From Gammaproteobacteria bacterium (GTDB lineage: Bacteria > Pseudomonadota > Gammaproteobacteria > SZUA-140), in contig JAKISP010000027.1 of assembly GCA_021648525.1 (NCBI GenBank), forward strand, positions 1 through 54,294: a DNA stretch of 54,294 nt, in the 5' to 3' direction. The position numbers were made by a program, and so were the translations under genes. Below the pieces are notes generated by a model. The model worked only from the letters and a program-made list of their open reading frames with translations. It did no database searches and had not been told where the DNA came from. Shown piece after piece: positions 38,916 through 49,467 of this stretch (positions are counted from its first letter, which is position 1; the number at the start of each line of letters is the position of its first letter).

Positions 38916-39764
38916 ATGGAAGCCCAGTTTATCGACAAATTCATTGCTGGCCTGCTGAACGAAATAAAACACAAACGGCTTGATCTCCCCACGCTACCCG
39001 AAGTTGCCATTAAAATCGGTGAAACAGTTGATGACCCTGATTCATCGTCTGCTCAGCTAGCAAAAATCATCAGTATTGATGCCGCCCTTTCAGGTCGTCT
39101 TTTACAGGCGGCCAACAGCCCGTTGTTTAGAGGGAAAGATCAAATTGATAACATCAAATCCGCTATTACTCGTCTTGGATCCAGGCAGGTAAAGACGCTA
39201 ATCAATAGCATTGTCGTTGAACAGGTATTTCAATCGAAAGGATCAAAAACAATCAATGCCATCTTGAAACAGCAGTGGTTGCATTCGATAGAGGTGGCCG
39301 CGATTAGCTATGTCTTTGCACAACGATTCACCCGCCTTAAGCCTGATAATGCGATGTTAGCTGGCTTGATCCATGGTATTGGCGCACTGCCTGTTCTTGC
39401 CTATGCGGACCAGTTCCCAGAACTTGAGAATGATAAAGAACAGCTCTCTTACATTACTTCCAGGCTGCATACGCAGATTGGAAAGCTTGTACTAGAAGGA
39501 TGGAATTTCCCACCCGAACTCATTGCCGTTGCATCTGAACATGAGAATTATAGCCGTGTTTCTGATCCTTGCCCCGACTATATAGACATTGTGATGATTG
39601 CAAACCTACACACCTACATCGGGAAAACACACCCCTCCAATGAAACAGACTGGACAGAAATCCCTGCCTTTAAGGCACTTGGTTTAACACCAGAAGAGAG
39701 CCTGTCAGCGCTTGAAGAGGCGCGCAGCGATGTGCAGGATGTGATCGATATGTTGAAGGTCTAA
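38916..39764 (+). CDS. HDOD-domain protein, third paralogue, HD pair altered
   Basis: A 282-residue paralogue with LDLPTLPEVAIKIGETV, IDAALSGRLLQAANSPLF and AITRLGSRQVKTL. Where the other two copies read HDIG this one reads HGIG (GLIHGIGALPVLAY), so the Asp of the HD pair is lost. Only 20 bases separate it from the second copy, which implies one transcript. Confidence 0.9.
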   Translation: MEAQFIDKFIAGLLNEIKHKRLDLPTLPEVAIKIGETVDDPDSSSAQLAKIISIDAALSGRLLQAANSPLFRGKDQIDNIKSAITRLGSRQVKTLINSIVVEQVFQSKGSKTINAILKQQWLHSIEVAAISYVFAQRFTRLKPDNAMLAGLIHGIGALPVLAYADQFPELENDKEQLSYITSRLHTQIGKLVLEGWNFPPELIAVASEHENYSRVSDPCPDYIDIVMIANLHTYIGKTHPSNETDWTEIPAFKALGLTPEESLSALEEARSDVQDVIDMLKV

Positions 39765-40016
39765 TCCGCTCAACACCCTGCACTAATCAATCTAAATAAG
39801 TGGCGGTCACTTTATTCTTTCTCAGATCGCCAAATTAGCGCAACGGGATATCTAGCAAAATTCATCCAGTGCGTGAACCTTGCAGATTCATTGCTTACAA
39901 ATGAAGGGTTGGCGCACATTACCCTTTTATCACCTCTAACAGCAGGAAAATATCGCCAAAAGCAATTACCTGGCACATAATAGAGTCATATTCTCGTTAC
40001 ATGCTTATGAGCCCCT

Positions 40017-40277
40017 ATGACAAATAATAAAATCTATCTAAACAACCTCAATAAAGAAGTGACTGAGGCTTTGCTCAACGCCCATTTTTCGCTATGTGGT
40101 GAGATCAGCGAAATAATTTTACCCATTGATAAAAAGAGCAAATCACCAAAAGGCTACGCCTTTATCTCCTTTGCCGAGCCGTCCGCCACTAAAAGCGCGT
40201 TAGATCAGGATGGAAAGCTGTTCCTGGAAAAAATAATTACCGTACAACTTGCCACCGAAAAACGTCCAAAGAAATAA
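40017..40277 (+). CDS. Small RNA-binding protein (single RRM domain)
   Basis: The 86-residue protein is a single RNA-recognition motif: RNP2 IYLNNL at the start and RNP1 KGYAFISF near residue 45. Such small RRM proteins occur in various bacteria and bind single-stranded RNA; targets are unknown here. The ribosome site is weak. The DUF1456 gene follows after six bases and begins with the same MTNN. Confidence 0.88.
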   Translation: MTNNKIYLNNLNKEVTEALLNAHFSLCGEISEIILPIDKKSKSPKGYAFISFAEPSATKSALDQDGKLFLEKIITVQLATEKRPKK

Positions 40278-40283
40278 TCGACC

Positions 40284-40556
40284 ATGACAAATAACGAAAT
40301 CATCAAAAAACTCCGCATCGCACTTGATCTTAAAGAGGTCGATATTATTGAAGTGTTTAAACTCGCCGGTTATGAAATCAAGAAATCAGAATTGTCTGGC
40401 ATCTTTCGCAAACGTGAAAACAAACACTTCAAAGCGTGTAGTGACCTGGTGCTGAACCATTTTCTCAATGGTTATATTATTTACAGACGCGGCCCAAAAG
40501 AAGCAGATGGAACAAGCACCGAAAAAATGGAAACAGTAGAGTCTTCGGTGAAATAA
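40284..40556 (+). CDS. DUF1456-family protein (YehS-like), single repeat
   Basis: A 90-residue protein with MTNNEIIKKLRIALDLKE, then LSGIFRKRENKHFKACSDLV and FLNGYI. YehS proteins normally carry two such repeats over about 155 residues; this one has a single repeat and an unrelated polar tail. The function of the family is unknown. It is probably in one transcript with the RRM gene. Confidence 0.8.
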   Translation: MTNNEIIKKLRIALDLKEVDIIEVFKLAGYEIKKSELSGIFRKRENKHFKACSDLVLNHFLNGYIIYRRGPKEADGTSTEKMETVESSVK

Positions 40557-40577
40557 ACACTATGCGAGGAAATGCAC

Positions 40578-40606
40578 AATAAAAAAGGGCCCATCAGGAG
40601 GGCCCC
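40578..40606 (-). terminator. Rho-independent terminator behind pnp
   Basis: On the minus strand GGGCCC, loop TCCTGAT, GGGCCC, then TTTTTTATT. It ends the rimP-to-pnp operon; the T tract is on the minus strand only. Confidence 0.85.
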
Positions 40607-40634
40607 TTCGCGAACAACTAATAAAGCGATGTGA

Positions 40635-42722
40635 CTAACCGTTATTAACTGCCTTCATACTCAGGCGAATACGCCCCTGTTTGTCAATTTCAAGCACTTT
40701 AACCTTAACGACTTCGCCTTCAGTCAACTTGTCACTCACGTTCTCTACCCGCTCATCAGAGATCTGAGAGATGTGAACCAGGCCATCTTTACCTGGCAGG
40801 ATGGTAACGAATGCACCGAAGTCCATTAATTTTGCAACCTTACCTTCGTAGATGGTACCCACTTCAACATCAGCCGTGATCTGCTCGATACGGCGACGTG
40901 CTTCTTCTCCGCCTTCACAGTCAACAGACGCAATCTTAACAACACCATCATCAGTAATATCGATGCTGGCACCAGTCTCTTCGGTCAGTGCTCGGATAGT
41001 CGCGCCACCTTTACCAATCACGTCACGAATTTTCTCAGGATTAATCTTAATAGAGATAATGCGTGGTGCGTACTGAGAGATATCATCACGAGGGGCCGAG
41101 ATCACAGCATTCATGTTTTCAAGGATATACAGACGCCCTTCTTTTGCCTGTTCCAGTGCCGCGCCCATGATTTCACGAGTGATACCGGTGATTTTAATGT
41201 CCATCTGTAGCGCGGTGATACCATCGCTAGTACCCGCCACTTTGAAATCCATATCACCAAGATGATCCTCATCACCCAGAATGTCCGACAGTACTGCAAA
41301 CTTGCTGTCTTCTTTAATCAGCCCCATTGCAATACCCGCAACCGGTGCTTTCAGCGCAACACCTGCATCCATCATCGCAAGGCTTGAACCACAAACAGAC
41401 GCCATTGAGCTTGAGCCATTTGATTCAGTAATTTCTGAGACCACACGTACCACGTATGGGAACTCTTCCATATCAGGCATAACGGCAGCAACACCACGCT
41501 TAGCCAGACGACCATGGCCGATTTCACGGCGCTTCGGGCTACCAACAAAACCGGTTTCACCGACACAGTATGGAGGAAAGTTGTAATGCAGCATGAATGG
41601 ATCTTTCTTTTCGCCTTCAAGTGCATCAATGATCTGTGCATCACGCGCAGTACCCAATGTTGCAACCACTAGTGCCTGTGTTTCACCGCGAGTAAAAAGT
41701 GCAGAACCGTGGGTACGTGGCAGTACGCCGACGCGCACGTTGATATCACGAACAGTACGCGTATCACGCCCATCGATACGCGGCTCACCATTGATGATCT
41801 GGCCACGAACAACGCTTTTCTCAACCTTGCTGATCACGCCCTTAACATCTTCAGCAGACCATTTAGCATCTTCAGCAGAGCAGAGCTGTGTAACCACATC
41901 ATTGCGAACTTCTGCAAGACGATCCTGACGAACCAGCTTTTCTTTAATCTGGTATGCAGCAGTAACCGCCTCGGTAGAAGCACTCTCAACCGCACTCACT
42001 AATGCTTCGTCGATCACTTCTGGTTCCCATGTCCATGCCGCTGTATTGACTTCAGCCGCCAGCTCTTTGATTGCATTAACCACAACCTGTTGCTGATCAT
42101 GACCAAAAATAACGGCACCCAGCATCACTTCTTCTGAAAGCTCTTTCGCTTCAGACTCAACCATCAATACGGCGTTATCAGTACCAGCAATAACAAGATC
42201 AAGATCAGAACCTTCCAGTTCAGCAAACGTTGGATTCAACAGGTATTCGCCACCTTTATAACCAACACGTGCAGCGCCAACCGGGCCACTAAAAGGGATA
42301 CCAGAGATTGCCAGCGCAGCAGAGGCTCCAATGATCGCTGGAATATCAGGGTCGATCTCTTTGTTCAAAGAAACCACTGAAGCGATAATCTGAACTTCGT
42401 TTTTGAACCCTTTTGGAAACAGCGGACGCAGTGGACGATCGATCAAACGACAGGTCAGTGTCTCTTTTTCGCTTGGGCGCCCTTCACGCTTGAAGAAGCC
42501 ACCCGGAATTTTACCCGCAGCGTAAGTACGCTCCTGGTAATTCACGGTCAGAGGAAAAAAGTCACGCCCAGGGTCTGCTTCCTTGCGTCCGACTACGGTC
42601 ACAAGCACAGCAGTGTCATCCATGGTCACCATGACGGCGGCGGTTGATTGTCTTGCAATCTCACCTGTTTCGAGCGTTACAGTGTGGTTCCCGTACTGAA
42701 AAGTTTTTTTAATGGGCGTCAC
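40635..42722 (-). CDS. pnp: Polyribonucleotide nucleotidyltransferase (PNPase)
   Basis: About 695 residues: two RNase PH-like cores ([20 protein letters not shown] and the matching second core with [13 protein letters not shown]), a KH domain ([20 protein letters not shown]) and an S1 domain ([13 protein letters not shown]). It degrades RNA by phosphorolysis in the degradosome. The start is placed at the GTG at 42722 ([13 protein letters not shown]), six bases behind AAGGAA and in line with the family N-terminus; the ATG at 42749 has no ribosome site. Confidence 0.96.
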   Translation of the reverse strand: MTPIKKTFQYGNHTVTLETGEIARQSTAAVMVTMDDTAVLVTVVGRKEADPGRDFFPLTVNYQERTYAAGKIPGGFFKREGRPSEKETLTCRLIDRPLRPLFPKGFKNEVQIIASVVSLNKEIDPDIPAIIGASAALAISGIPFSGPVGAARVGYKGGEYLLNPTFAELEGSDLDLVIAGTDNAVLMVESEAKELSEEVMLGAVIFGHDQQQVVVNAIKELAAEVNTAAWTWEPEVIDEALVSAVESASTEAVTAAYQIKEKLVRQDRLAEVRNDVVTQLCSAEDAKWSAEDVKGVISKVEKSVVRGQIINGEPRIDGRDTRTVRDINVRVGVLPRTHGSALFTRGETQALVVATLGTARDAQIIDALEGEKKDPFMLHYNFPPYCVGETGFVGSPKRREIGHGRLAKRGVAAVMPDMEEFPYVVRVVSEITESNGSSSMASVCGSSLAMMDAGVALKAPVAGIAMGLIKEDSKFAVLSDILGDEDHLGDMDFKVAGTSDGITALQMDIKITGITREIMGAALEQAKEGRLYILENMNAVISAPRDDISQYAPRIISIKINPEKIRDVIGKGGATIRALTEETGASIDITDDGVVKIASVDCEGGEEARRRIEQITADVEVGTIYEGKVAKLMDFGAFVTILPGKDGLVHISQISDERVENVSDKLTEGEVVKVKVLEIDKQGRIRLSMKAVNNG

Positions 42723-42774
42723 ATTTAATTCCTTAGTGTAGTCAAGCATTGATAGTTAAGAGAGTAAGGCGCGA

Positions 42775-43044
42775 TTACTTACGCAGCCCCAGGCTTTTAA
42801 TCAGATCCTGATAACGTGAGCTATCTTTTCTCTTCAGGTAATCAAGCAGTTTTCTACGTTGGCTTACCATTCTAAGCAGACCCTGACGTGAGTGATGGTC
42901 ATGAATGTGCTCTTTGAAATGGCCAGACAGTTGTTCGATGCGCGCGGACAGAAGTGCAACCTGCACCTCTGGCGAACCAGTATCACCGTCTGCTCGTTGG
43001 TACTTGCTAACGACCTGTGATTTAGTTTCAGCGTTTAATCCCAT
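42775..43044 (-). CDS. rpsO: 30S ribosomal protein S15
   Basis: An 89-residue protein with the typical [40 protein letters not shown] and LDYLKRKD segments. It binds 16S rRNA early in assembly. It lies between truB and pnp, as in most gammaproteobacteria; the 115-base gap to truB probably carries its own promoter. Confidence 0.98.
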   Translation of the reverse strand: MGLNAETKSQVVSKYQRADGDTGSPEVQVALLSARIEQLSGHFKEHIHDHHSRQGLLRMVSQRRKLLDYLKRKDSSRYQDLIKSLGLRK

Positions 43045-43158
43045 AATTTCCTCTGTGTTTTACAAACGTTACTTACTTTTAAAAATGAGCGGGTATTTTA
43101 TCGTTTTAAGTACATGAATGACAAGATAAATAACTGCCCTGGATGGATCGGTTTCAAT

Positions 43159-44076
43159 TTAGGCGATATTCAACAAACGCCTCGGTGCGACACGACCATC
43201 ATCCATTATATATCCTACGCCTAAAAAGACGTTTCCCTCTGCAAATAGCTTCACAAGCCCCTCACGCGGTGCCTGAGGTACTACAACCGCCTGGCCCCGC
43301 TTCAAAAAAAAGGCCGCATCTTGCGGTAATCTGACCTCCGGCCAATTCACTAGCGCATTTTCCATCGGCAGTAGTAGTCGATCCAACGCCTCAAAGCCAC
43401 CTTCTTCAGCGATATTTTCTAGCTGAACAGGCGTAATCATCTTTTCACCACTAAACGGACCAACGCTGAGACGCCGCAATACCGCCACATGCGCACCACA
43501 GCCAAGCCGCTCACCAATATCTTCTGCCAATGTTCGAATGTAGGTACCTTTAGAGCAGTGGACATCAAGTTCTAACAGGTCACCTTCAGCGGCCAGCATC
43601 TCAATACTGTGAATCTTAATATTGCGAACCTGTCGCTCAACCTCAATGCCTTTACGCGCAAGCTTATATAGTGGTTGGCCATCCTTCTTCAAGGCTGAGT
43701 ACATCGGCGGAATCTGCTCAATGTCACCCTGAAATTCAGCCAGAACCAACGCTAATTCTGCATTACGATAATTACCCACTTCACGAGTGAAAATTGCGTC
43801 GCCTTCAGCGTCACCAGTACTGGTTTTAATACCAAGCTTGATCGTGACCTGGTAACGCTTATCGGCATCCAACAAGAAGCCTGACATTTTAGTCGCTTCA
43901 CCAAGGCAGATTGGCAAAAGACCGGTGGCAAGAGGGTCAAGGCTACCGGTATGACCTGCCTTACGCGCACTGAAAATACGTTTAACGCGCTGCAAAACCG
44001 CGTTAGAACTCATTCCAATGGGTTTATCAAATAGAAGAATACCGCTGATATCACGTCCAGTCTTACGACGTGCCAT
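43159..44076 (-). CDS. truB: tRNA pseudouridine-55 synthase
   Basis: About 305 residues with SGILLFDKPIGMSSN and the catalytic Asp in HTGSLDPLATGLLP near residue 47, plus the C-terminal PUA-like segment. The start is set at 44076 (MARRKTGRDISG), preceded by AAAGGAT and overlapping the rbfA end by 14 bases; the longer frame from 44124 lies inside rbfA. Confidence 0.96.
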   Translation of the reverse strand: MARRKTGRDISGILLFDKPIGMSSNAVLQRVKRIFSARKAGHTGSLDPLATGLLPICLGEATKMSGFLLDADKRYQVTIKLGIKTSTGDAEGDAIFTREVGNYRNAELALVLAEFQGDIEQIPPMYSALKKDGQPLYKLARKGIEVERQVRNIKIHSIEMLAAEGDLLELDVHCSKGTYIRTLAEDIGERLGCGAHVAVLRRLSVGPFSGEKMITPVQLENIAEEGGFEALDRLLLPMENALVNWPEVRLPQDAAFFLKRGQAVVVPQAPREGLVKLFAEGNVFLGVGYIMDDGRVAPRRLLNIA

Positions 44077-44452
44077 CTTTATCCTTTTCTCTATTTTTAG
44101 AATCAGTAGCGACCGCAGAATCAATCAATGCAGAAAGGGCCGTCCCATGTTCAACCGAGGCATCAAAATGAAAACGCAGTGTTGGCACAACACGAAGCTG
44201 CATCCGCTGACCTATCGCACGACGTAAAAATGCAGCTGCATTATTCAGCACCTTAATACATTCAGCTGCATCATGTTCATCATCAAGTAACGTCACATGC
44301 ACCTTTGCATGCGACATATCAGGTGAAATGTCGACAGCAGTCACTGTCACCATTCCCACCCGGGGGTCTTTGATTTCCTGTTGAATCAATTGAGCAATTT
44401 CACGCCGAATCTGCTCACCAACCCTTAATGTTCGACTGAACTCTTTAGCCAT
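44063..44452 (-). CDS. rbfA: 30S ribosome-binding factor A
   Basis: A 129-residue protein with a KH-like fold: RTLRVGEQIRREIAQLIQQE, DPRVGMVTVTAVDISPDMSH and RRAIGQRMQLRVVPTLRFHF. It helps 16S maturation at low temperature. It lies between infB and truB. Confidence 0.96.
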   Translation of the reverse strand: MAKEFSRTLRVGEQIRREIAQLIQQEIKDPRVGMVTVTAVDISPDMSHAKVHVTLLDDEHDAAECIKVLNNAAAFLRRAIGQRMQLRVVPTLRFHFDASVEHGTALSALIDSAVATDSKNREKDKDGTS

Positions 44453-44494
44453 GCCAAGACACCGTTACACTTAGTTCCGCACTAACAATAACGA

Positions 44495-47104
44495 TCAAAG
44501 CGTACGCTCAACTGAAACTGTTTCGTAAACCTCTATCTGATCACCCGGTTTAACGTCGTTGTAATTCTTAACACCAATACCACACTCAGTACCCGCTCGA
44601 ACTTCATTCACGTCATCTTTAAAGCGACGTAATGATTCAAGTTCACCTTCATATATAACAACGTTGTCGCGTAGGACTCGGATTGGATTACTCCGTTTAA
44701 CCGCACCTTCAATCACCAGACAACCGGCAATTGCACCCAGTTTCGGCGAGGTAAAGACATCGCGAACTTCAGCCATACCCACAATCTGCTCTTTAATCTC
44801 AGGGGCAAGCATGCCAGAGAGAGAGGATCTTACGTCATCAATGACATCATAAATCACGCTGTAGTAACGCGGTGAAAGTCCAGATTCAACACCAACACGA
44901 CGCGCAGCGGCATCGGCTCGTACATTGAAACCGATCAGAATGGCGTCAGAGGCAATCGCAAGGTTAACGTCAGATTCATTAATACCACCAACACCAGATG
45001 CCACAATTTTCACTGCCACTTCATCATTCGACAGTTTGGTCAATGAGTCACGAAGGGCTTCAACAGATCCCTGCACATCGGCTTTAATCAACAAATTGAG
45101 GATATCAACTTTGTTAGCCCCCATCTGAGAAAACATATCTTCCATCTTGGAAGCTTTCTGGCGCGCCATCTGTATTTCGCGCGCCTTAGCCTGTCTAAAC
45201 AGTGCTACTTCTCGTGCTTTACGCTCGTCTGGAACCACTAACACCTCATCACCCGCGCCTGGAGTTCCTGACAGGCCCAAAACAACAACGGGAATCGATG
45301 GTCCTGCTTGCATCACCGTTTCACCGGCTTCATCAAACATTGCACGTACACGGCCATATTCCTGCCCCGCAAGCACCATATCACCTTTACGCAGAATACC
45401 GTTCTGAACCAGAATCGTCGCAACAGGGCCTCGGCCTTTATCAAGGCTTGATTCAATCACCGCACCGCGTGCTGCACATTCTTCAACCGCCTGTAGCTCA
45501 AGTACTTCAGCCTGTAAAAGAATCGCATCAAGTAGTGCATCGATACCTTCTCCTGTTTTGGCAGAAACACCGGTGAACATCGTTTCACCACCCCACTCTT
45601 CCGGGATCACTTCATGTCCAACGAGTTCCTGTTTCACACGGTCAATGTCAGCTTCTTGTTTATCAATTTTATTGATTGCAACAATCAATGGCGCCCCTGC
45701 TGCTTTAGCATGCTGGATCGCTTCAAGTGTTTGTGGTTTAACACCATCATCTGCAGCAACCACCAGAATAACGATATCGGTCACATTAGCACCACGCGCA
45801 CGCATTGCGGTAAATGCAGCATGGCCAGGGGTATCAAGGAAGCTGATCATCCCCTTCTCTGTCTCTACATGGTAAGCACCCATGTGCTGAGTAATGCCAC
45901 CCGCTTCGCCACTGGCCACTTTCGCGCGGCGAATATGATCCAGCAGTGATGTTTTACCGTGATCAACATGCCCCATAATGGTGACGACTGGCGCACGTGA
46001 TACTTTTTCGCCTTCAATTTCTTCTTTTGCCTGCTGCAGCTCATCTTCAACCGCATTTTCAGCCAATGCCTTAGGTGTGTGGCCCATCTCTTCAACCACG
46101 ATTGAGGCGGTATCCTGGTCAAGTACCTGATTAATGGTGACCATCGACCCCATTCCCATCAAGACTTTAATCAGCTCAGCCGCTTTTACCGACATCTTCT
46201 GCGCTAGCTCAGCAACGGTGATTGTTTCAGGGATGGAGACTTCGCGTACTACGGGTGCAGTTGGCATCTCAAAACCATGCTGACCACCTGGAGACACCGC
46301 TGGTTTCGCCTTAAATTTACCTTTCTTTTTACGTCGACCCGCTTTATCTCCGGCAACATGGAGTTCACGGCGGCCATACTTGGTTGATCGTTCATCACCA
46401 CGGCCCGATTTACGTTTACCTTTTTTATCAGCCGATGGGGCATCAGGTTTAGAGGTCCTGGGTGCTGCAGCCAGTGCCGCTGCTTTAGCGGCCCTGGCCG
46501 CTTTAGCCGCTTCAACTACCTGTTCTGCAGCCACATGTTCATTAGCCGCCGCTTTGACCGCTTCAATAGCAGCAAGCTCTGCCGTACGATGCATATTTTC
46601 TATCTTAAGGCGCTCCGCTTCTTCAGCAGCCTTTTTGGCATCAACTTCCTGCTGCTCACGCTCCTGTCTTAACAGCTCTTCTTTTACAGCCGCCATTTCA
46701 GCATGCTCTGTTGCTAACTCTTCAGTGACTTCCTGTTTCTTTTCGTCAGACTCTTTAGAGGCTTCTTCTTCAGCAAGCAACTCACTACGCTTTGCGTATG
46801 TGCGTTTGCTGCGAAATTCAACATTGACCTTTTTAACCTTTTTAACACGCCCCTGGCTACTACTCTGCTCCAGCTCACTCACCGTCTTACGACGCAAGGT
46901 GATCTTTTTAGGTTCACGTTTTTTAGGTGCATCACTCTCACCATGGCTGCGGCGCAAATAACTCAGCAGCTCTACCTTATCTTTATCACTTATTGATTCA
47001 TTTTCATCCTTGATGGTTCGACCGGCTTCCCCTAACTGGGCAATCAATCGATCAACTGGAATGCCAACTACTTCAGCAAGTTGTTTTACCGTAACTTCAG
47101 CCAT
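44495..47104 (-). CDS. infB: Translation initiation factor IF-2
   Basis: An 869-residue GTPase. The N-terminal IF2 domain ([20 protein letters not shown]) is followed by a long charged Ala/Glu/Lys linker, a second IF2-N region, and the G domain near residue 375 with [17 protein letters not shown] and NKID. The C-terminal domains bind initiator tRNA. It follows nusA by 15 bases. Confidence 0.98.
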   Translation of the reverse strand: MAEVTVKQLAEVVGIPVDRLIAQLGEAGRTIKDENESISDKDKVELLSYLRRSHGESDAPKKREPKKITLRRKTVSELEQSSSQGRVKKVKKVNVEFRSKRTYAKRSELLAEEEASKESDEKKQEVTEELATEHAEMAAVKEELLRQEREQQEVDAKKAAEEAERLKIENMHRTAELAAIEAVKAAANEHVAAEQVVEAAKAARAAKAAALAAAPRTSKPDAPSADKKGKRKSGRGDERSTKYGRRELHVAGDKAGRRKKKGKFKAKPAVSPGGQHGFEMPTAPVVREVSIPETITVAELAQKMSVKAAELIKVLMGMGSMVTINQVLDQDTASIVVEEMGHTPKALAENAVEDELQQAKEEIEGEKVSRAPVVTIMGHVDHGKTSLLDHIRRAKVASGEAGGITQHMGAYHVETEKGMISFLDTPGHAAFTAMRARGANVTDIVILVVAADDGVKPQTLEAIQHAKAAGAPLIVAINKIDKQEADIDRVKQELVGHEVIPEEWGGETMFTGVSAKTGEGIDALLDAILLQAEVLELQAVEECAARGAVIESSLDKGRGPVATILVQNGILRKGDMVLAGQEYGRVRAMFDEAGETVMQAGPSIPVVVLGLSGTPGAGDEVLVVPDERKAREVALFRQAKAREIQMARQKASKMEDMFSQMGANKVDILNLLIKADVQGSVEALRDSLTKLSNDEVAVKIVASGVGGINESDVNLAIASDAILIGFNVRADAAARRVGVESGLSPRYYSVIYDVIDDVRSSLSGMLAPEIKEQIVGMAEVRDVFTSPKLGAIAGCLVIEGAVKRSNPIRVLRDNVVIYEGELESLRRFKDDVNEVRAGTECGIGVKNYNDVKPGDQIEVYETVSVERTL

Positions 47105-47119
47105 GCGTCTCTACCGATT

Positions 47120-48628
47120 TTAACCTTGATTGACTTGCTCATTCTCAAACCATGGTGCACGTGCAGCCATGATCAATGCGCTCGCGCGCGCCTCATCCAT
47201 CCCTTCAATATCCAGCAGTTCATCAACTGCCTGCTCCGCCAGATCTTCTTGCGTAATAATGCCGCTGCTGGCAAGCAACAGAGCAAGCGTCTCATCCATC
47301 CCGTCCATTGCTAGCAGATCTGCGGCAGGTTTAGCGTCGCCAATCTTCTCTTCAGTGGCAATCTCGCGAGTTAGCAGAACATCACGCGCACGGTCACGAA
47401 GTTCAGTGACAATCTCTTCATCAAACTCTTCAATCGCTAGTAGCTCTTTTGTAGGGACATACGCCACTTCTTCAATACTGGAAAATCCTTCCTGTACAAA
47501 AATCAGCGCAATCTCTTCATCAACATCAAGATGCTCCATAAAGATATTTTTAAGCGCTTCGCCTTCAGCTTCACTCTTCTCTTCGGCCTGCGCCTCAGTC
47601 ATGATATTGAGTTCCCAGCCAGTCAGTTGACTTGCCAGACGAACATTCTGCCCACCACGACCAATCGCCTGAGAAAGGTGTTCTTCAGCAACTGCCAGAT
47701 CCATGCTGTGTGCATCTTCATCAACAACAATCGACTCAACTTCAGCTGGTGACATTGCGTTGATCACAAATTGCGCGGGATTCTCGTCCCACAGAATAAT
47801 ATCGATACGCTCACCACCTAGTTCGTTCGAAACACTCTGTACACGAGAACCACGCATGCCGACACAGGCACCGACTGGATCGATCCGTTCATCATTGGCA
47901 TTAACAGCAATCTTCGCGCGAGAACCTGGGTCACGCGCGGCACTCAGAATATCAATCAGCCCTTCGCCCACCTCTGGTACTTCAATTTTAAACAGCTCTA
48001 CTAATAACTCTGGAGCAGTACGGCTAATAAATAGCTGTGCGCCACGTTGCTCAGAACGCACATCCTGCAGGTAACCACGCACACGATCACCGGTACGAAC
48101 CGCTTCTCTTGGAATCATATCTTCGCGTGAAACCAGTGCCTCAGCATTGCCACCCAGGTCAAGAATCGCATTACCGCGCTCAACACGCTTAACAACACCC
48201 GTCACTAATTCACCAATGCGACTCTTATACTGCTCAACAACCTGTGCACGCTCTGCTTCACGCACCTTCTGCATAATAACCTGTTTGGCTGCCTGCGCTG
48301 CGATACGCCCAAAGGTTACCGATTCAACCGCCTCTTCTATGCGGCCACCAACTACTGCATCAGGGTCTCGTTCCTGCGCTTCACTCAGGGTCAACTGCGT
48401 GACCTCTTCTGCGATCTCATCTGAATCATCCGCATAAATATTCCAGTAGCGGAAGGTTGTGTAGTCACCCGTTTCACGATCAATAGAGACGCGAATCGCA
48501 ACATCATCGTTATAACGTTTCTTGGTTGCGGTCACCAATGCGGCTTCAATCGCCTCAATAATGACCTCCTTTGCAATCCCCCGTTCATTGGAGACCGCAT
48601 CCACCACCAATAATATCTCTTTGCTCAT
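47120..48628 (-). CDS. nusA: Transcription termination/antitermination protein NusA
   Basis: A 502-residue protein: N-terminal polymerase-binding domain, S1 domain ([20 protein letters not shown]), KH domains ([17 protein letters not shown] and [16 protein letters not shown]) and two acidic C-terminal repeats. It modulates pausing and hairpin-dependent termination. The ribosome site is GAGGCGTGAT. The operon leader has two terminator-like hairpins on which NusA itself could act. Confidence 0.98.
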   Translation of the reverse strand: MSKEILLVVDAVSNERGIAKEVIIEAIEAALVTATKKRYNDDVAIRVSIDRETGDYTTFRYWNIYADDSDEIAEEVTQLTLSEAQERDPDAVVGGRIEEAVESVTFGRIAAQAAKQVIMQKVREAERAQVVEQYKSRIGELVTGVVKRVERGNAILDLGGNAEALVSREDMIPREAVRTGDRVRGYLQDVRSEQRGAQLFISRTAPELLVELFKIEVPEVGEGLIDILSAARDPGSRAKIAVNANDERIDPVGACVGMRGSRVQSVSNELGGERIDIILWDENPAQFVINAMSPAEVESIVVDEDAHSMDLAVAEEHLSQAIGRGGQNVRLASQLTGWELNIMTEAQAEEKSEAEGEALKNIFMEHLDVDEEIALIFVQEGFSSIEEVAYVPTKELLAIEEFDEEIVTELRDRARDVLLTREIATEEKIGDAKPAADLLAMDGMDETLALLLASSGIITQEDLAEQAVDELLDIEGMDEARASALIMAARAPWFENEQVNQG

Positions 48629-48688
48629 ATCACGCCTCTATCTCAATCTTTGCACCAACAAATGTGTCAGCACAACATTCTGCAATCC

Positions 48689-49150
48689 TTATTCCGCAAT
48701 CAAGCGAGCCTTTTCTATCCGATCCCATGGCAGACTAATGATCTCATCATCAATCGCAACATCGACTAACTGGCCATCAGTCTGTACACCCTCAAGCAAA
48801 CCCTTATAATTGCGTCGTCCATCTAACGGAATTTGCAATTTAATCTGTACGTTATGACCACTAAATCGCTCAAAGTCTGCAAATTTGAACAGCGGTCTAT
48901 CAAGTCCAGGTGACGATACTTCAAGCACATAATGGCCATTTATCGGATCCTCAACTTCCAGCACACCGCTCACCTGATGACTCACAGTGCTACAGTCATC
49001 CACGGTAATCCCATCAGGCGTATCTATATAGATACGCAACAGCGAGTGTTTTCCTTGCGGCAGATACTCCATGCCGACAAATTCATATCCCAGTGAAACG
49101 ACCACCGGGCTTAAAAGTTCCTCTAACTGTATTCGTGCTCGACCCGCCAT
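48689..49150 (-). CDS. rimP: Ribosome maturation factor RimP
   Basis: About 153 residues from MAGRARIQLEELLSPVVVSL, with LRIYIDTPDGITVDDCSTVS, the family motif YVLEVSSPGLDRPLF and the C-terminal SH3-like domain. It assists 30S assembly. The start at 49150 fits the family; the longer frame from 49198 would pass through the leader hairpin. First gene of the operon through pnp. Confidence 0.95.
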   Translation of the reverse strand: MAGRARIQLEELLSPVVVSLGYEFVGMEYLPQGKHSLLRIYIDTPDGITVDDCSTVSHQVSGVLEVEDPINGHYVLEVSSPGLDRPLFKFADFERFSGHNVQIKLQIPLDGRRNYKGLLEGVQTDGQLVDVAIDDEIISLPWDRIEKARLIAE

Positions 49151-49175
49151 CGTCCCGCCATCCCTGATTAAAGGG

Positions 49176-49206
49176 CTAAAAACAAAAAATGGGCACAAGG
49201 CCCACT
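49176..49206 (-). terminator. Leader terminator/attenuator 2 before rimP
   Basis: On the minus strand GTGGGC, loop CTTGT, GCCCAT, then TTTTTTGTTTTT: a six-pair stem with one G-T pair. It lies between the promoter at 49359-49387 and the rimP start, so it would work as an attenuator. Confidence 0.5.
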
Positions 49207-49257
49207 TTTAAAAATTCACTATCTGATGCCAATCCACGTGACACCAAATGCCGCTTA

Positions 49258-49296
49258 ATCAAAAAAACGGCTGTTATTCAATGTACAATCAACAGC
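49258..49296 (-). terminator. Leader terminator/attenuator 1 before rimP
   Basis: On the minus strand GCTGTT, a 15-base loop, AACAGC, then CGTTTTTTTGATT. The stem is short and the loop long, so it is weaker evidence than the T tract suggests. Confidence 0.4.
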
Positions 49297-49358
49297 TTAC
49301 ATACATCACCACTTATTCGAACCTGTTTCTTGCGACAGCAGCTTGCTGCTCGTGGGGT

Positions 49359-49387
49359 ATTATATGGATGAATCCCTTTTTTATCAA
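49359..49387 (-). promoter_or_regulatory. Sigma-70 promoter for the rimP-nusA-infB operon
   Basis: On the minus strand TTGATA (49387-49382), 17 bases, TATAAT (49364-49359). This is close to consensus, with ideal spacing. Transcription would begin near 49352, giving a leader of about 200 bases that starts with a small GCAGCAAGCTGC hairpin. The rest of 49207-49467 shows nothing else. Confidence 0.75.
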
Positions 49388-49467
49388 TAACTCATCCAGG
49401 GATATTATGTGCTAGCACCTGATCATTTCAATAAATTAGTATATTTAACCACCAGACAGAGAGATAA

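Noticed and set aside
46380-46961. 193-residue plus-strand open frame opposite infB
   Set aside because: Ser/Ala-rich antisense of the charged IF-2 linker; not a gene.
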